A DNA stretch of 6,063 nucleotides from JAKJBL01 sp964461335 (GTDB lineage: Bacteria > Bacillota > Clostridia > Christensenellales > CAG-138): positions 1 through 6,063 of the forward strand of contig CAYWTY010000079.1 in assembly GCA_964461335.1 (NCBI GenBank), in the 5' to 3' direction. The translations under genes were made by a program, and so were the position numbers. Of the stretch, positions 1-4,890 are shown in pieces. Under the pieces are notes generated by a model that was given only the letters and a program-made list of their open reading frames with translations, was not told the DNA's origin and searched no databases. How positions within the stretch are numbered: position 1 is the stretch's first letter; each line of letters starts with the position of its first letter.

Positions 1-47
1 TTTGTAAGCGTGTTATTTCTTTAAATCGCGCATTAAATTGTCTTCCC

Positions 48-80
48 ACAAAAAAAGCTGCACTTTATTTTGTGCAGCTT
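48..80 (-). terminator. Rho-independent terminator of the metal operon
   Basis: A perfect 9-bp stem, AAGCTGCAC (55-63) with GTGCAGCTT (72-80), encloses an 8-nt AT-rich loop. Read on the minus strand, the stem is followed at once by seven T (from the A-run at 50-56). It lies about 30 bases downstream of the stop codon of the HMA gene, the last gene of the minus-strand operon. The T-tract is on the minus-strand side only, so it should work in that direction. Confidence 0.9.
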
Positions 81-111
81 GCGCATATATGGGCTCCAGT
101 AAAGGTTATAG

Positions 112-345
112 TTATTTCGCTTTTACTTGCGACTTTTTAACTTCGTATCCAAGTGCAGTAATGGCTTTTTCTGCATCATTAACAGTAAGTTTTTCATCGT
201 CAAAGTCAAACTTTGCCTTGCTTGAGTTAAACAGAACCTTTACGCTTTCCTTTTCTACACCGCTTAGCGCTTTTAGCGCGTTTTCGATTTTTAGCACACA
301 TGAGGGGCAGGCTAAGGTCTCAAGTTGGATTGTTGCAGTTTTCAT
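112..345 (-). CDS. Free-standing heavy-metal-associated (HMA) domain protein
   Basis: This 77-residue protein is one complete HMA domain, the ferredoxin-like fold of CopZ/Atx1-type carriers that bind a soft metal ion in the cytosol and hand it to a P1B ATPase. The metal site is C13-P-S-C16 (context LACPSCVLKIENAL), with Leu where many relatives have Met two residues before the first Cys. The rest follows the fold: helix with a GV turn at 29-30, strand ESVKVLF, FDFDD strand, second helix, and a terminal GYEV strand at 66-69. The start is set by AAGGAG six bases before the ATG. The gene lies 23 bases after the ATPase stop, and that ATPase has no N-terminal HMA domain of its own, so this protein probably supplies it in trans. 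The metal (Cu, Zn or other) is not determined. The protein has a basic tail and no signal peptide. Confidence 0.9.
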   Translation of the reverse strand: MKTATIQLETLACPSCVLKIENALKALSGVEKESVKVLFNSSKAKFDFDDEKLTVNDAEKAITALGYEVKKSQVKAK

Positions 346-368
346 TTTAATCTCCTTTTCTACGTTAA

Positions 369-1616
369 TTATTTCCTCAACTTATATCGAAGCAGTCTCA
401 TGCCGTTTAAGATTACCACAAGAATACTCGCTTCATGTACAAGCATGCCTATGGACATATTCATCCATTCGCTAAAGAATACGCTTGCAAGCAAAAACAG
501 TACAACACCTAATGCAATCAAGATGTTTTGCTTCATATTCCTTGCTGTTGCTTTTGTTAACCCAAGTGCGTGAGGCAGCCGGCTAAAATCTGAATTCATT
601 AAGACAACATCAGAAGTTTCTATGGCTACATCTGTGCCGCTCCCCATGGCGATACCTATATGCGACAATGCGAGGGAAGGGCTGTCATTTACGCCATCGC
701 CTACGAAGGCAACAATTTGGCCTTCTTCAATCAGCTTAGCGATATAAGCTGACTTATCCTCAGGGAGCATGTTTCCATGGGCTTTTGTTAAGCCAAGTTC
801 CCGGCTCACTGCATCAACTGTACCCTGGTTATCGCCTGAGAGCATAATAAGGTTTTTAACGCCCAGCTTTTTTAGCCTTCGCAAATCTTCCTTTACACCT
901 TTGCGTATTTGGTCACGAACCCCCATCAAAAGCTTAAGTTGGGAATCGATAGAAGTCAAGACAAGCGAGTTCCCGCTCTTTTCGAAACTGTCTATATCAG
1001 CTTTTGCCTGCTCGCTTAGCTCCACAGCTTCTCTTTCCATTAAGGCGACATTTCCAACTGCTATTCTATGCCCGTTCACTCTTGCAATAATACCGCCGCC
1101 TTTAACAACCTCAGTGTTTTCAACAGTTGTAAAGGTAGTTTCGCCGATTTCTTCTAATACTGCTTTTGCCAGCGGGTGATCGGACTCCCGTTCAACGCTT
1201 GCGAGATACCCTAACGCCTCGTCAATGTTTTCCCCATAGTATTTCTTTTGTGCAACAGATGGCCTTCCTGCTGTTAATGTGCCTGTTTTATCGAACACCA
1301 TTGTCTCAACCCTGCTAAAGTCACCAATTACCTCACTGCCTTTTAGCAGTACGCCATGGCGTGCTCCATTTCCGATGCCAGCTACATTGGATACAGGGAC
1401 GCCGATTACTAAAGCGCCTGGGCACCCGAGAACGAGAATTGTAATGGCAAGTTCAAGGTTGCGCGATATGGCCCAAACAAGTATCCCAATAAGAAGAACA
1501 ACAGGTGTGTAATATTTTGCGAAGCGGTCAATAAAACGTTCAGCTGCTGATTTAGAATCCTGTGCCTCCTCTACCAGCTCAATTCCCAGCACTTCCTTCG
1601 CCTTAAGCGCCAACAC
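369..1616 (-). CDS. Heavy-metal P1B-type ATPase, C-terminal part (broken by assembly gap)
   Basis: These 415 codons are the catalytic and C-terminal two thirds of a metal-transporting P-type ATPase whose N-terminal part lies across the N-run at 1627-2257. Numbering from the first codon after the gap: two membrane helices (about 36-50 and 55-75), the second carrying C65-P66-G67; phosphorylation motif DKTGT (109-113); HP dipeptide (147-148) of the nucleotide-binding domain; LSGDN (259-263); hinge GDGVND (306-311); and two terminal helices with HEAS (394-397) followed by ILVVILNGMRLL. All ATP-hydrolysis motifs are intact. The intramembrane motif is CPG rather than the CPC of Cu, Zn and Cd pumps, and HEAS resembles the HEG(G/S)T signature of P1B-4 (Co/Fe-type) pumps. 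The substrate is therefore uncertain, and export of a divalent transition metal is my inference. The first codons (to about residue 13) look odd for the family. The stop is TAA, 23 bases before the HMA gene. Confidence 0.9.
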   Translation of the reverse strand: MLALKAKEVLGIELVEEAQDSKSAAERFIDRFAKYYTPVVLLIGILVWAISRNLELAITILVLGCPGALVIGVPVSNVAGIGNGARHGVLLKGSEVIGDFSRVETMVFDKTGTLTAGRPSVAQKKYYGENIDEALGYLASVERESDHPLAKAVLEEIGETTFTTVENTEVVKGGGIIARVNGHRIAVGNVALMEREAVELSEQAKADIDSFEKSGNSLVLTSIDSQLKLLMGVRDQIRKGVKEDLRRLKKLGVKNLIMLSGDNQGTVDAVSRELGLTKAHGNMLPEDKSAYIAKLIEEGQIVAFVGDGVNDSPSLALSHIGIAMGSGTDVAIETSDVVLMNSDFSRLPHALGLTKATARNMKQNILIALGVVLFLLASVFFSEWMNMSIGMLVHEASILVVILNGMRLLRYKLRK

Positions 1617-1626
1617 NNNNNNNNNN
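1617..1626. other. Assembly gap (ten N) inside the ATPase gene
   Basis: Ten unresolved bases interrupt the ATPase gene just after the actuator domain, following residues GEDTTF. The coding frames on the two sides differ by one base: a frame-preserving gap needs 3k+2 unknown bases, and ten does not fit. The ten N are therefore probably an arbitrary scaffold spacer and not a measured distance. The apparent break is most simply an assembly artefact and not a frameshift mutation. Confidence 0.95.
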
Positions 1627-2257
1627 CAAATGTTGTGTCTTCGCCTACACGTACTGCTACAATTTGAATAGTTCCATTATCAAGGATTGTACCAGCAAAT
1701 ACATTTGAGCCCTCTTCTTTTAAAACAGGAATAGACTCGCCCGTGATGCTTGCCTCGTTTATGCTGCCTTCACCGGATGTAACAGTTCCGTCAACAGGTA
1801 TCTTTGCCCCGGTTTTAACCAACAGAATGTCGCCTACATCGACTTCGTCAACTTCAACTTCTTCAAACTCCCCGTTTGCCATTTGCTTTAAAGCGCTTTC
1901 AGGCGCCATCTCTGTGAGCTCCTTAATAGCAGAGCGCGTTTTGTTCAACGTCCGCTGCTCCAAATAAGCGCCAAACAAGAAGAGGAATGTCACAATCGCA
2001 GATTCTTCAAAATTCTTAATGAAAAATGCGCCAATGACTGCGACTGTCACCAAAACATCTATGCTTACGACTTTAACTTTTAATGCTTGGTATGCTTGGA
2101 TTGCAATCGGCGCAGCGCCCAAAATGGAAGCAATAGCAAATGCCCAAACAGCAGCAGTTTCGTTTTTAAAACCTAAGGCACTTGTGAACCCAAATACAAT
2201 TAAAACTGCGCTTACTAAGGCAATCTGGTTCTTTTTACTAAGTATCATTCGCTGCAT
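1627..2257 (-). CDS. Heavy-metal P1B-type ATPase, N-terminal part (same gene as 369-1616)
   Basis: These 210 readable codons form the start of the metal P-type ATPase. After a short basic tail there are four membrane helices (about 11-31, 35-55, 64-81 and 85-100). They are followed by the actuator domain: GDILLVKTGAKIPVDG (142-157), INEASITGES (167-175, including the TGES dephosphorylation loop), then AGTILDNG and VGEDTTF, where the gap begins. No N-terminal metal-binding domain is present, which fits the separate HMA protein two genes downstream. The ATG at 2257 is preceded by AGGTGA with a 4-base spacer; another Met three codons further in is less well placed. It begins 33 bases after the Ric-like gene and is presumably cotranscribed. 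Joined across the gap, the pump has about 625 residues or a little more, normal for a P1B ATPase without an N-terminal HMA domain. Confidence 0.9.
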
Positions 2258-2290
2258 CTTATCACCTTTTACTTATAAAATTCATCTTTG

Positions 2291-2593
2291 TTAAGCCTCA
2301 TATGCACTATCGAGCTCTGCAAGCATCTTATAAACTGCTTCATAGCTTTCGCATACATCATCCGGAATGGTGTAGTTGTTTGTAAGTTCGCGCAGCTTTG
2401 AAAACACTTCGTTCAACTCAGGTTTTTTCGACCCTGCTTCCTTAATTTTATTTAAAAGTGCGTCAAACAACTTATGGACTTCAAGGAACTCGGGGTGAGT
2501 TTTGCCATGAACTCTTGCTACAACTGGCACATACAGTTTCAAGGTTTTAATATGCACTGTTTTTACCTTATTAAATGTTTGCTTGTCTGCCAT
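2291..2593 (-). CDS. Small Ric/hemerythrin-related protein (putative Fe-S cluster repair family)
   Basis: First gene of the metal operon; 100 residues, soluble and helical. The core YVPVVARVHGKTHPEF (21-36) with E38 and H40, and the ending LTNNYTIPDDVCESYEAVYKMLAELD (70-95), match from memory the short proteins annotated in Bacillota as iron-sulfur cluster repair di-iron protein Ric. Classical Ric/YtfE/ScdA proteins carry an N-terminal DUF542 segment and a full hemerythrin bundle with six or seven iron ligands. This one is far shorter. It has H14, H29, H33, E35, E38, H40 and C81 as possible ligands but no full set of HxxxE motifs, so a di-iron centre in the monomer is doubtful. It may bind metal as a dimer or have another role. 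The start is supported by GAGGTGAAGG upstream. The link to a metal pump suggests metal or nitrosative-stress handling (inference). Family call moderate; function unproven. Confidence 0.65.
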   Translation of the reverse strand: MADKQTFNKVKTVHIKTLKLYVPVVARVHGKTHPEFLEVHKLFDALLNKIKEAGSKKPELNEVFSKLRELTNNYTIPDDVCESYEAVYKMLAELDSAYEA

Positions 2594-2609
2594 CTTTCCT
2601 TCACCTCGT
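2585..2609 (-). promoter_or_regulatory. Ribosome binding site of the Ric-like gene
   Basis: Read on the minus strand, GAGGTGAAGGAAAG runs directly into the ATG at 2593. The GAGGTG block is about seven bases from the start codon. This marks the first gene of the metal operon and excludes a longer N-terminus containing a DUF542 domain. Confidence 0.7.
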
Positions 2610-2647
2610 ACTTGCTTTTTTTAAGACTAGTTTATCATGTGTTGTAG

Positions 2648-2839
2648 GATAAGGATAATAAAGAAATACCCCATCAAATAACTAAGGGTGATTTGGCTTC
2701 TCAACTTGGGATGACGCAGGAAACTTTTAGCCGCAAACCGGCCGCTTAACAAGAAGAAGGGTTTATTTTGTTAAAGGGGCATCGAAGAATCATCATTAAA
2801 GACAAACCTGCGTTGGAAGGAATTACACAACTGCTATAA
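2648..2839 (+). pseudogene. Decayed Crp/Fnr-family regulator, C-terminal helix-turn-helix remnant
   Basis: Reading plus strand in the frame of 2684 gives ITKGDLASQLGMTQETFSRK (2678-2737), then PAA, a TAA stop at 2747-2749, and in the same frame QEEGFILLKGHRRIIIKD followed by KPALEGITQLL and a final TAA at 2837. This is the winged helix-turn-helix of Crp/Fnr regulators, in which the recognition helix typically reads ETLSRKLxxLxEEGLI. The Leu after SRK has become Pro (CCG) and the next expected Leu is the stop. Both are single-base changes from Leu codons. The cyclic-nucleotide-binding-like sensor domain is missing: an in-frame TAG occurs at 2645 and only 55 bases separate this remnant from the divergent metal operon. 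Divergent placement suggests it once regulated that operon (inference). No function is expected now. Confidence 0.8.
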
Positions 2840-2927
2840 TCAACACTTTATAGAGCATCTTTCGTTTTCCGTAAAATGCTTCTTTGCCTTTATTAAAGCT
2901 AAACATAACCCGCCTGTGCTAAAGCGC

Positions 2928-2966
2928 AAAAACATGCCAAACAGCAAATGCAAGTTTTGGCATTGA
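2928..2966 (-). terminator. Probable terminator of the M20D amidohydrolase gene
   Basis: A perfect 8-bp stem, ATGCCAAA (2934-2941) with TTTGGCAT (2956-2963), has a 14-nt loop that can pair further through GCA/TGC. On the minus strand it is followed by GTTTTTG. It begins about 20 bases after the amidohydrolase stop codon. The stem is only moderately GC-rich and the T-tract is five long, so strength is uncertain. Confidence 0.6.
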
Positions 2967-2982
2967 TTTTACAGTACATTTC

Positions 2983-4131
2983 TTATGCTTGGGAAAGTCC
3001 TAAAAGTCTGCAATATGCTTCAAGCCCATAGAGGAGCGCTTCTTCGTTAAAATCAAAATGCGGGCTGTGAAGCGGCGGGAAGCCGCTATATTCGCCAACT
3101 CCTACAAAGAAAAACAGCCCGGGTATTTCTTGCTGGTAAAAAGAGAAATCTTCCCCTATCATGAGGTGCTGCATGGGCGCAAGGTTGTCTTTAACAAGGA
3201 GCTGGAAATCCTCTGTCATATCTAGCGGGTTTTCCACGCTGTAATAAAGCTGGACTTCTTCGAATTTTGTTGTTATGCCAGTAGCAACCTCAAAACCAGC
3301 AAGAATTTTGCCTATGCGCTCCATAATCTGTTCGCGCATTTCATTTGAAAACGTCCTCAGTGTGCCGCTCATTACGACTTTATCGCAAATGATATTCCTT
3401 GCTTCTCCTCCATGAATCATGCCTATAGTAAGTACTACTGGTTCATCAGGGCTTGTTGAACGCGACACAACAGTTTGAAGCACTGAAATCAGCTCTGCTG
3501 CAGCAACGACAGCGTCTATCCCTTGCTCTGGGTTTGCGCCGTGCGCGCTTTTGCCGAGCACCGTTAAATCAAACCCGCAGGATTGCGCCATAAAAGTCCC
3601 TCGCCGAACCCCAAGTTGGCCATGCTTTAAGCCGGGCCATACATGAAGCGCATATATGCGCTCAACAGCAGGCTCGTTCAAGGCGCCGTCTGCAATCATC
3701 TTGCGTGCACCTGCGCCGCCTTCTTCCCCAGGCTGAAACAGAATTACAACATTGCAGTTTAGCGCGTTCTTATGAACGCTTACTAAAGAGGCAAGCAAAA
3801 GTGCGACTGCCATATGCCCGTCATGGCCGCAGGCGTGCATTTTGCCTGGGTGTTCTGAGGCATATGGAATATCTGTCCACTCTTCTATTGGCAAGGCATC
3901 CATATCTGCTCGAAAAGCAACCGTCTGTTTTGCGTTTTCTGAAAAAAACACGGCCTTTACGCCCGTGCCTGCAAGCTTCTCAAGTTTATCCGGCTTTAAG
4001 GAAGTTAGATATTCCATTATATAGGCTTGCGTCTTGTATTCGGCAAACGCGGTTTCAGGGATACGGTGCAGCTCACGCCGCAAACGTACGCATTCATCCC
4101 GCATTGCGGTTACCATGCTGCTTAACTGCAT
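2983..4131 (-). CDS. M20D-family metal-dependent amidohydrolase (N-acyl-amino-acid deacylase type)
   Basis: A complete 382-residue protein of peptidase family M20D, cytosolic zinc or manganese enzymes that hydrolyse an amide bond to release an amino acid (aminoacylase, hippurate hydrolase, N-acetyldiaminopimelate deacetylase and relatives). Visible landmarks: RADMDALP (74-81); MHACGHDGHM (98-107) with ligands C101 and H103; PGEEGGAGA (134-142) with catalytic E136 and ligand E137; ALHVWP (161-166) with H163; dimerisation domain from about 172 to 285 including GKSAHGANPEQGIDA and MSGTLRTF; MIGEDFSFY (324-332); and PLHSPHFDFNEEAL (353-366) with final ligand H355. All expected ligands are present and the length is typical. 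The ATG is preceded by GGAG at a 6-base spacing. There is no signal peptide. The gene appears to be monocistronic, divergent from carD. Members are hard to separate by substrate, so a lysine-pathway, hippurate or peptide-scavenging role is not decided. Confidence 0.93.
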   Translation of the reverse strand: MQLSSMVTAMRDECVRLRRELHRIPETAFAEYKTQAYIMEYLTSLKPDKLEKLAGTGVKAVFFSENAKQTVAFRADMDALPIEEWTDIPYASEHPGKMHACGHDGHMAVALLLASLVSVHKNALNCNVVILFQPGEEGGAGARKMIADGALNEPAVERIYALHVWPGLKHGQLGVRRGTFMAQSCGFDLTVLGKSAHGANPEQGIDAVVAAAELISVLQTVVSRSTSPDEPVVLTIGMIHGGEARNIICDKVVMSGTLRTFSNEMREQIMERIGKILAGFEVATGITTKFEEVQLYYSVENPLDMTEDFQLLVKDNLAPMQHLMIGEDFSFYQQEIPGLFFFVGVGEYSGFPPLHSPHFDFNEEALLYGLEAYCRLLGLSQA

Positions 4132-4262
4132 ATAAAGCTCCGCTGTACAAAAGTCTTTGCTTACAGTATAGAGGCAAATCTGCCCATGCGCAACAGCTGC
4201 ATTATGCGGGTTTTTGTTGCATATTTACAATGCAAGTTTATACATAAAACCATATACAATCA

Positions 4263-4288
4263 TTTTGTCAAAGATGTGATTGACAAAA
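4263..4288. promoter_or_regulatory. Inverted repeat, possible operator over the upstream carD promoter
   Basis: TTTTGTCAA (4263-4271) and TTGACAAAA (4280-4288) form a perfect 9-bp inverted repeat with an 8-base spacer. The right arm contains the -35 box of the first carD promoter. The left arm supplies a TTGACA on the opposite strand, facing the amidohydrolase gene, although no well-spaced -10 box follows it. The 26-bp dyad has the size of a dimeric repressor site, but no regulator is identified. Confidence 0.5.
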
Positions 4289-4309
4289 GTAAATTTTTTG
4301 TGATAAAAT
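4280..4309 (+). promoter_or_regulatory. Sigma-A-type promoter P1 upstream of carD
   Basis: A consensus -35 box TTGACA (4280-4285) is followed after 18 bases by TAAAAT (4304-4309), a 5/6 match to the -10 box, with a TG extended -10 at 4301-4302. Transcription would begin near 4316, giving a leader of about 75 bases before carD. The surrounding AT-rich sequence supports the call. Confidence 0.75.
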
Positions 4310-4318
4310 ACGCTTTTA

Positions 4319-4353
4319 TTGACATGGCGCCCCTATTCCGTTATCATTATAAT
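4319..4353 (+). promoter_or_regulatory. Sigma-A-type promoter P2 upstream of carD, with two abutting -10 boxes
   Basis: TTGACA (4319-4324) is followed after exactly 17 bases by TATCAT (4342-4347), a 5/6 match to the -10 box. A perfect TATAAT (4348-4353) follows immediately, but it would have a 23-base spacer. The TATCAT pairing is the best-spaced and predicts a start near 4354; use of TATAAT would shift this to about 4360. P2 lies 10 bases downstream of the P1 -10 box, so the two promoters are in tandem. Confidence 0.75.
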
Positions 4354-4378
4354 AGAGTTTTATGCACATCGGTCGAAT

Positions 4379-4393
4379 AGGAGGCGCAATTTG
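4379..4393 (+). promoter_or_regulatory. Ribosome binding site that fixes the TTG start of carD
   Basis: A perfect AGGAGG (4379-4384) lies six bases before the TTG at 4391. The reading frame stays open upstream to 4319, but that region contains promoter P2 and no ribosome binding site, so the protein starts here. Confidence 0.85.
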
Positions 4394-4858
4394 TTCCGCA
4401 TTGGTGACAGGGTATGCTACCCGATGCATGGCGTTGGGGTAGTGGAAGCAATAAAAGAGCAGGAAGTGCTTGGGGAAACAGCCAAGTACTATATGCTGCG
4501 TTTTGTTATGGGTAGGATGACTGCCATGGTTCCTGTCACATCCGCGCAAAACGTGGGGCTCAGGCATGTAATTAGCGCTGAGGAATGCGACAAGGTAAGA
4601 GAATACCTAAACGAGGAATGCGTACCTATGAGCGATAACTGGAACCAGCGTTATCGCGAAAACTTAGAAAAGCTTCGCCAGGGCGAAATTTACGGAGTTG
4701 CAGATGTTGTAAAGAACCTTGTTAAGCGTGAACGCGAAAAGGGGCTTTCTGCAGGAGAGCGTAAAATGTTTCTTACAGCAAAGCAAGTGCTCCTAGCAGA
4801 GCTTACTGCTGCAAGCGGAGAGGAGGAATGCGTCTTTGCTTCAATAATCGGCGGATAA
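4391..4858 (+). CDS. carD: CarD/CdnL-family RNA polymerase-binding transcription regulator
   Basis: A 155-residue CarD-type protein. In characterised members the N-terminal Tudor-like domain binds the RNA polymerase beta subunit, and the C-terminal helical domain contacts the upstream edge of the transcription bubble and stabilises open complexes. Seen here: RIGDRVCYPMHGVGVVE (3-19) at the start of the RNAP-interaction domain, then PVTSAQNVGLRHV (48-60). In the helical domain, NWNQRYRENLEKL (83-95) contains W84, at the position of the Trp that contacts the bubble edge in mycobacterial CarD, and GLSAGERKM (118-126) is also conserved. The length is close to that of mycobacterial CarD. The short C-terminal tail after 142 is variable. 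A TTG start after AGGAGG is preferred to the longer open frame. The yacL-like gene begins 29 bases after its stop, and both are probably transcribed from P1 and P2. Confidence 0.93.
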   Translation: MFRIGDRVCYPMHGVGVVEAIKEQEVLGETAKYYMLRFVMGRMTAMVPVTSAQNVGLRHVISAEECDKVREYLNEECVPMSDNWNQRYRENLEKLRQGEIYGVADVVKNLVKREREKGLSAGERKMFLTAKQVLLAELTAASGEEECVFASIIGG

Positions 4859-4872
4859 AACGATATTAATAA

Positions 4873-4890
4873 AGAGGTGTTCGGTTTTTG
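4873..4890 (+). promoter_or_regulatory. Ribosome binding site and TTG start of the yacL-like gene
   Basis: AAGAGGTG (4872-4879) precedes the TTG at 4888 by eight bases. No ATG or GTG in the frame is better placed before the first membrane helix, so the TTG is taken as the start. Confidence 0.7.

Noticed and set aside
38..475. Plus-strand open frame over the HMA gene
   Set aside because: Antisense to the clearly real HMA gene and spans its terminator hairpin; no recognisable motif and no ribosome binding site.
1571..1626. Continuation of the N-terminal ATPase frame across the gap to a stop at 1571
   Set aside because: This tail is produced only by reading ten placeholder N in the wrong frame. 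The true continuation is the LVEEAQ-containing frame of 369-1616, so no natural frameshift is claimed.
2594..2682. Promoter and Fnr box for the metal operon
   Set aside because: A TGATAAACT-like weak -10 can be read on the minus strand near 2630, but no -35 at proper spacing and no TTGAT-N4-ATCAA site was found, so no promoter is annotated.
4190..4216. Possible plus-strand terminator (GCGGG followed by TTTTT)
   Set aside because: No adequate complementary stem pairs with it, and no plus-strand gene ends upstream.
3705..4247. 180-codon plus-strand open frame over the amidohydrolase
   Set aside because: It is antisense to the conserved catalytic core of the M20D enzyme and its composition is that of a shadow frame (Arg- and Leu-rich, no domains).
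4319..4390. Upstream extension of carD adding 24 residues
   Set aside because: The proposed start TTG is part of the TTGACA promoter box and has no ribosome binding site, while AGGAGG sits six bases before the TTG at 4391. CarD proteins normally begin just before the GDxVxYP motif.
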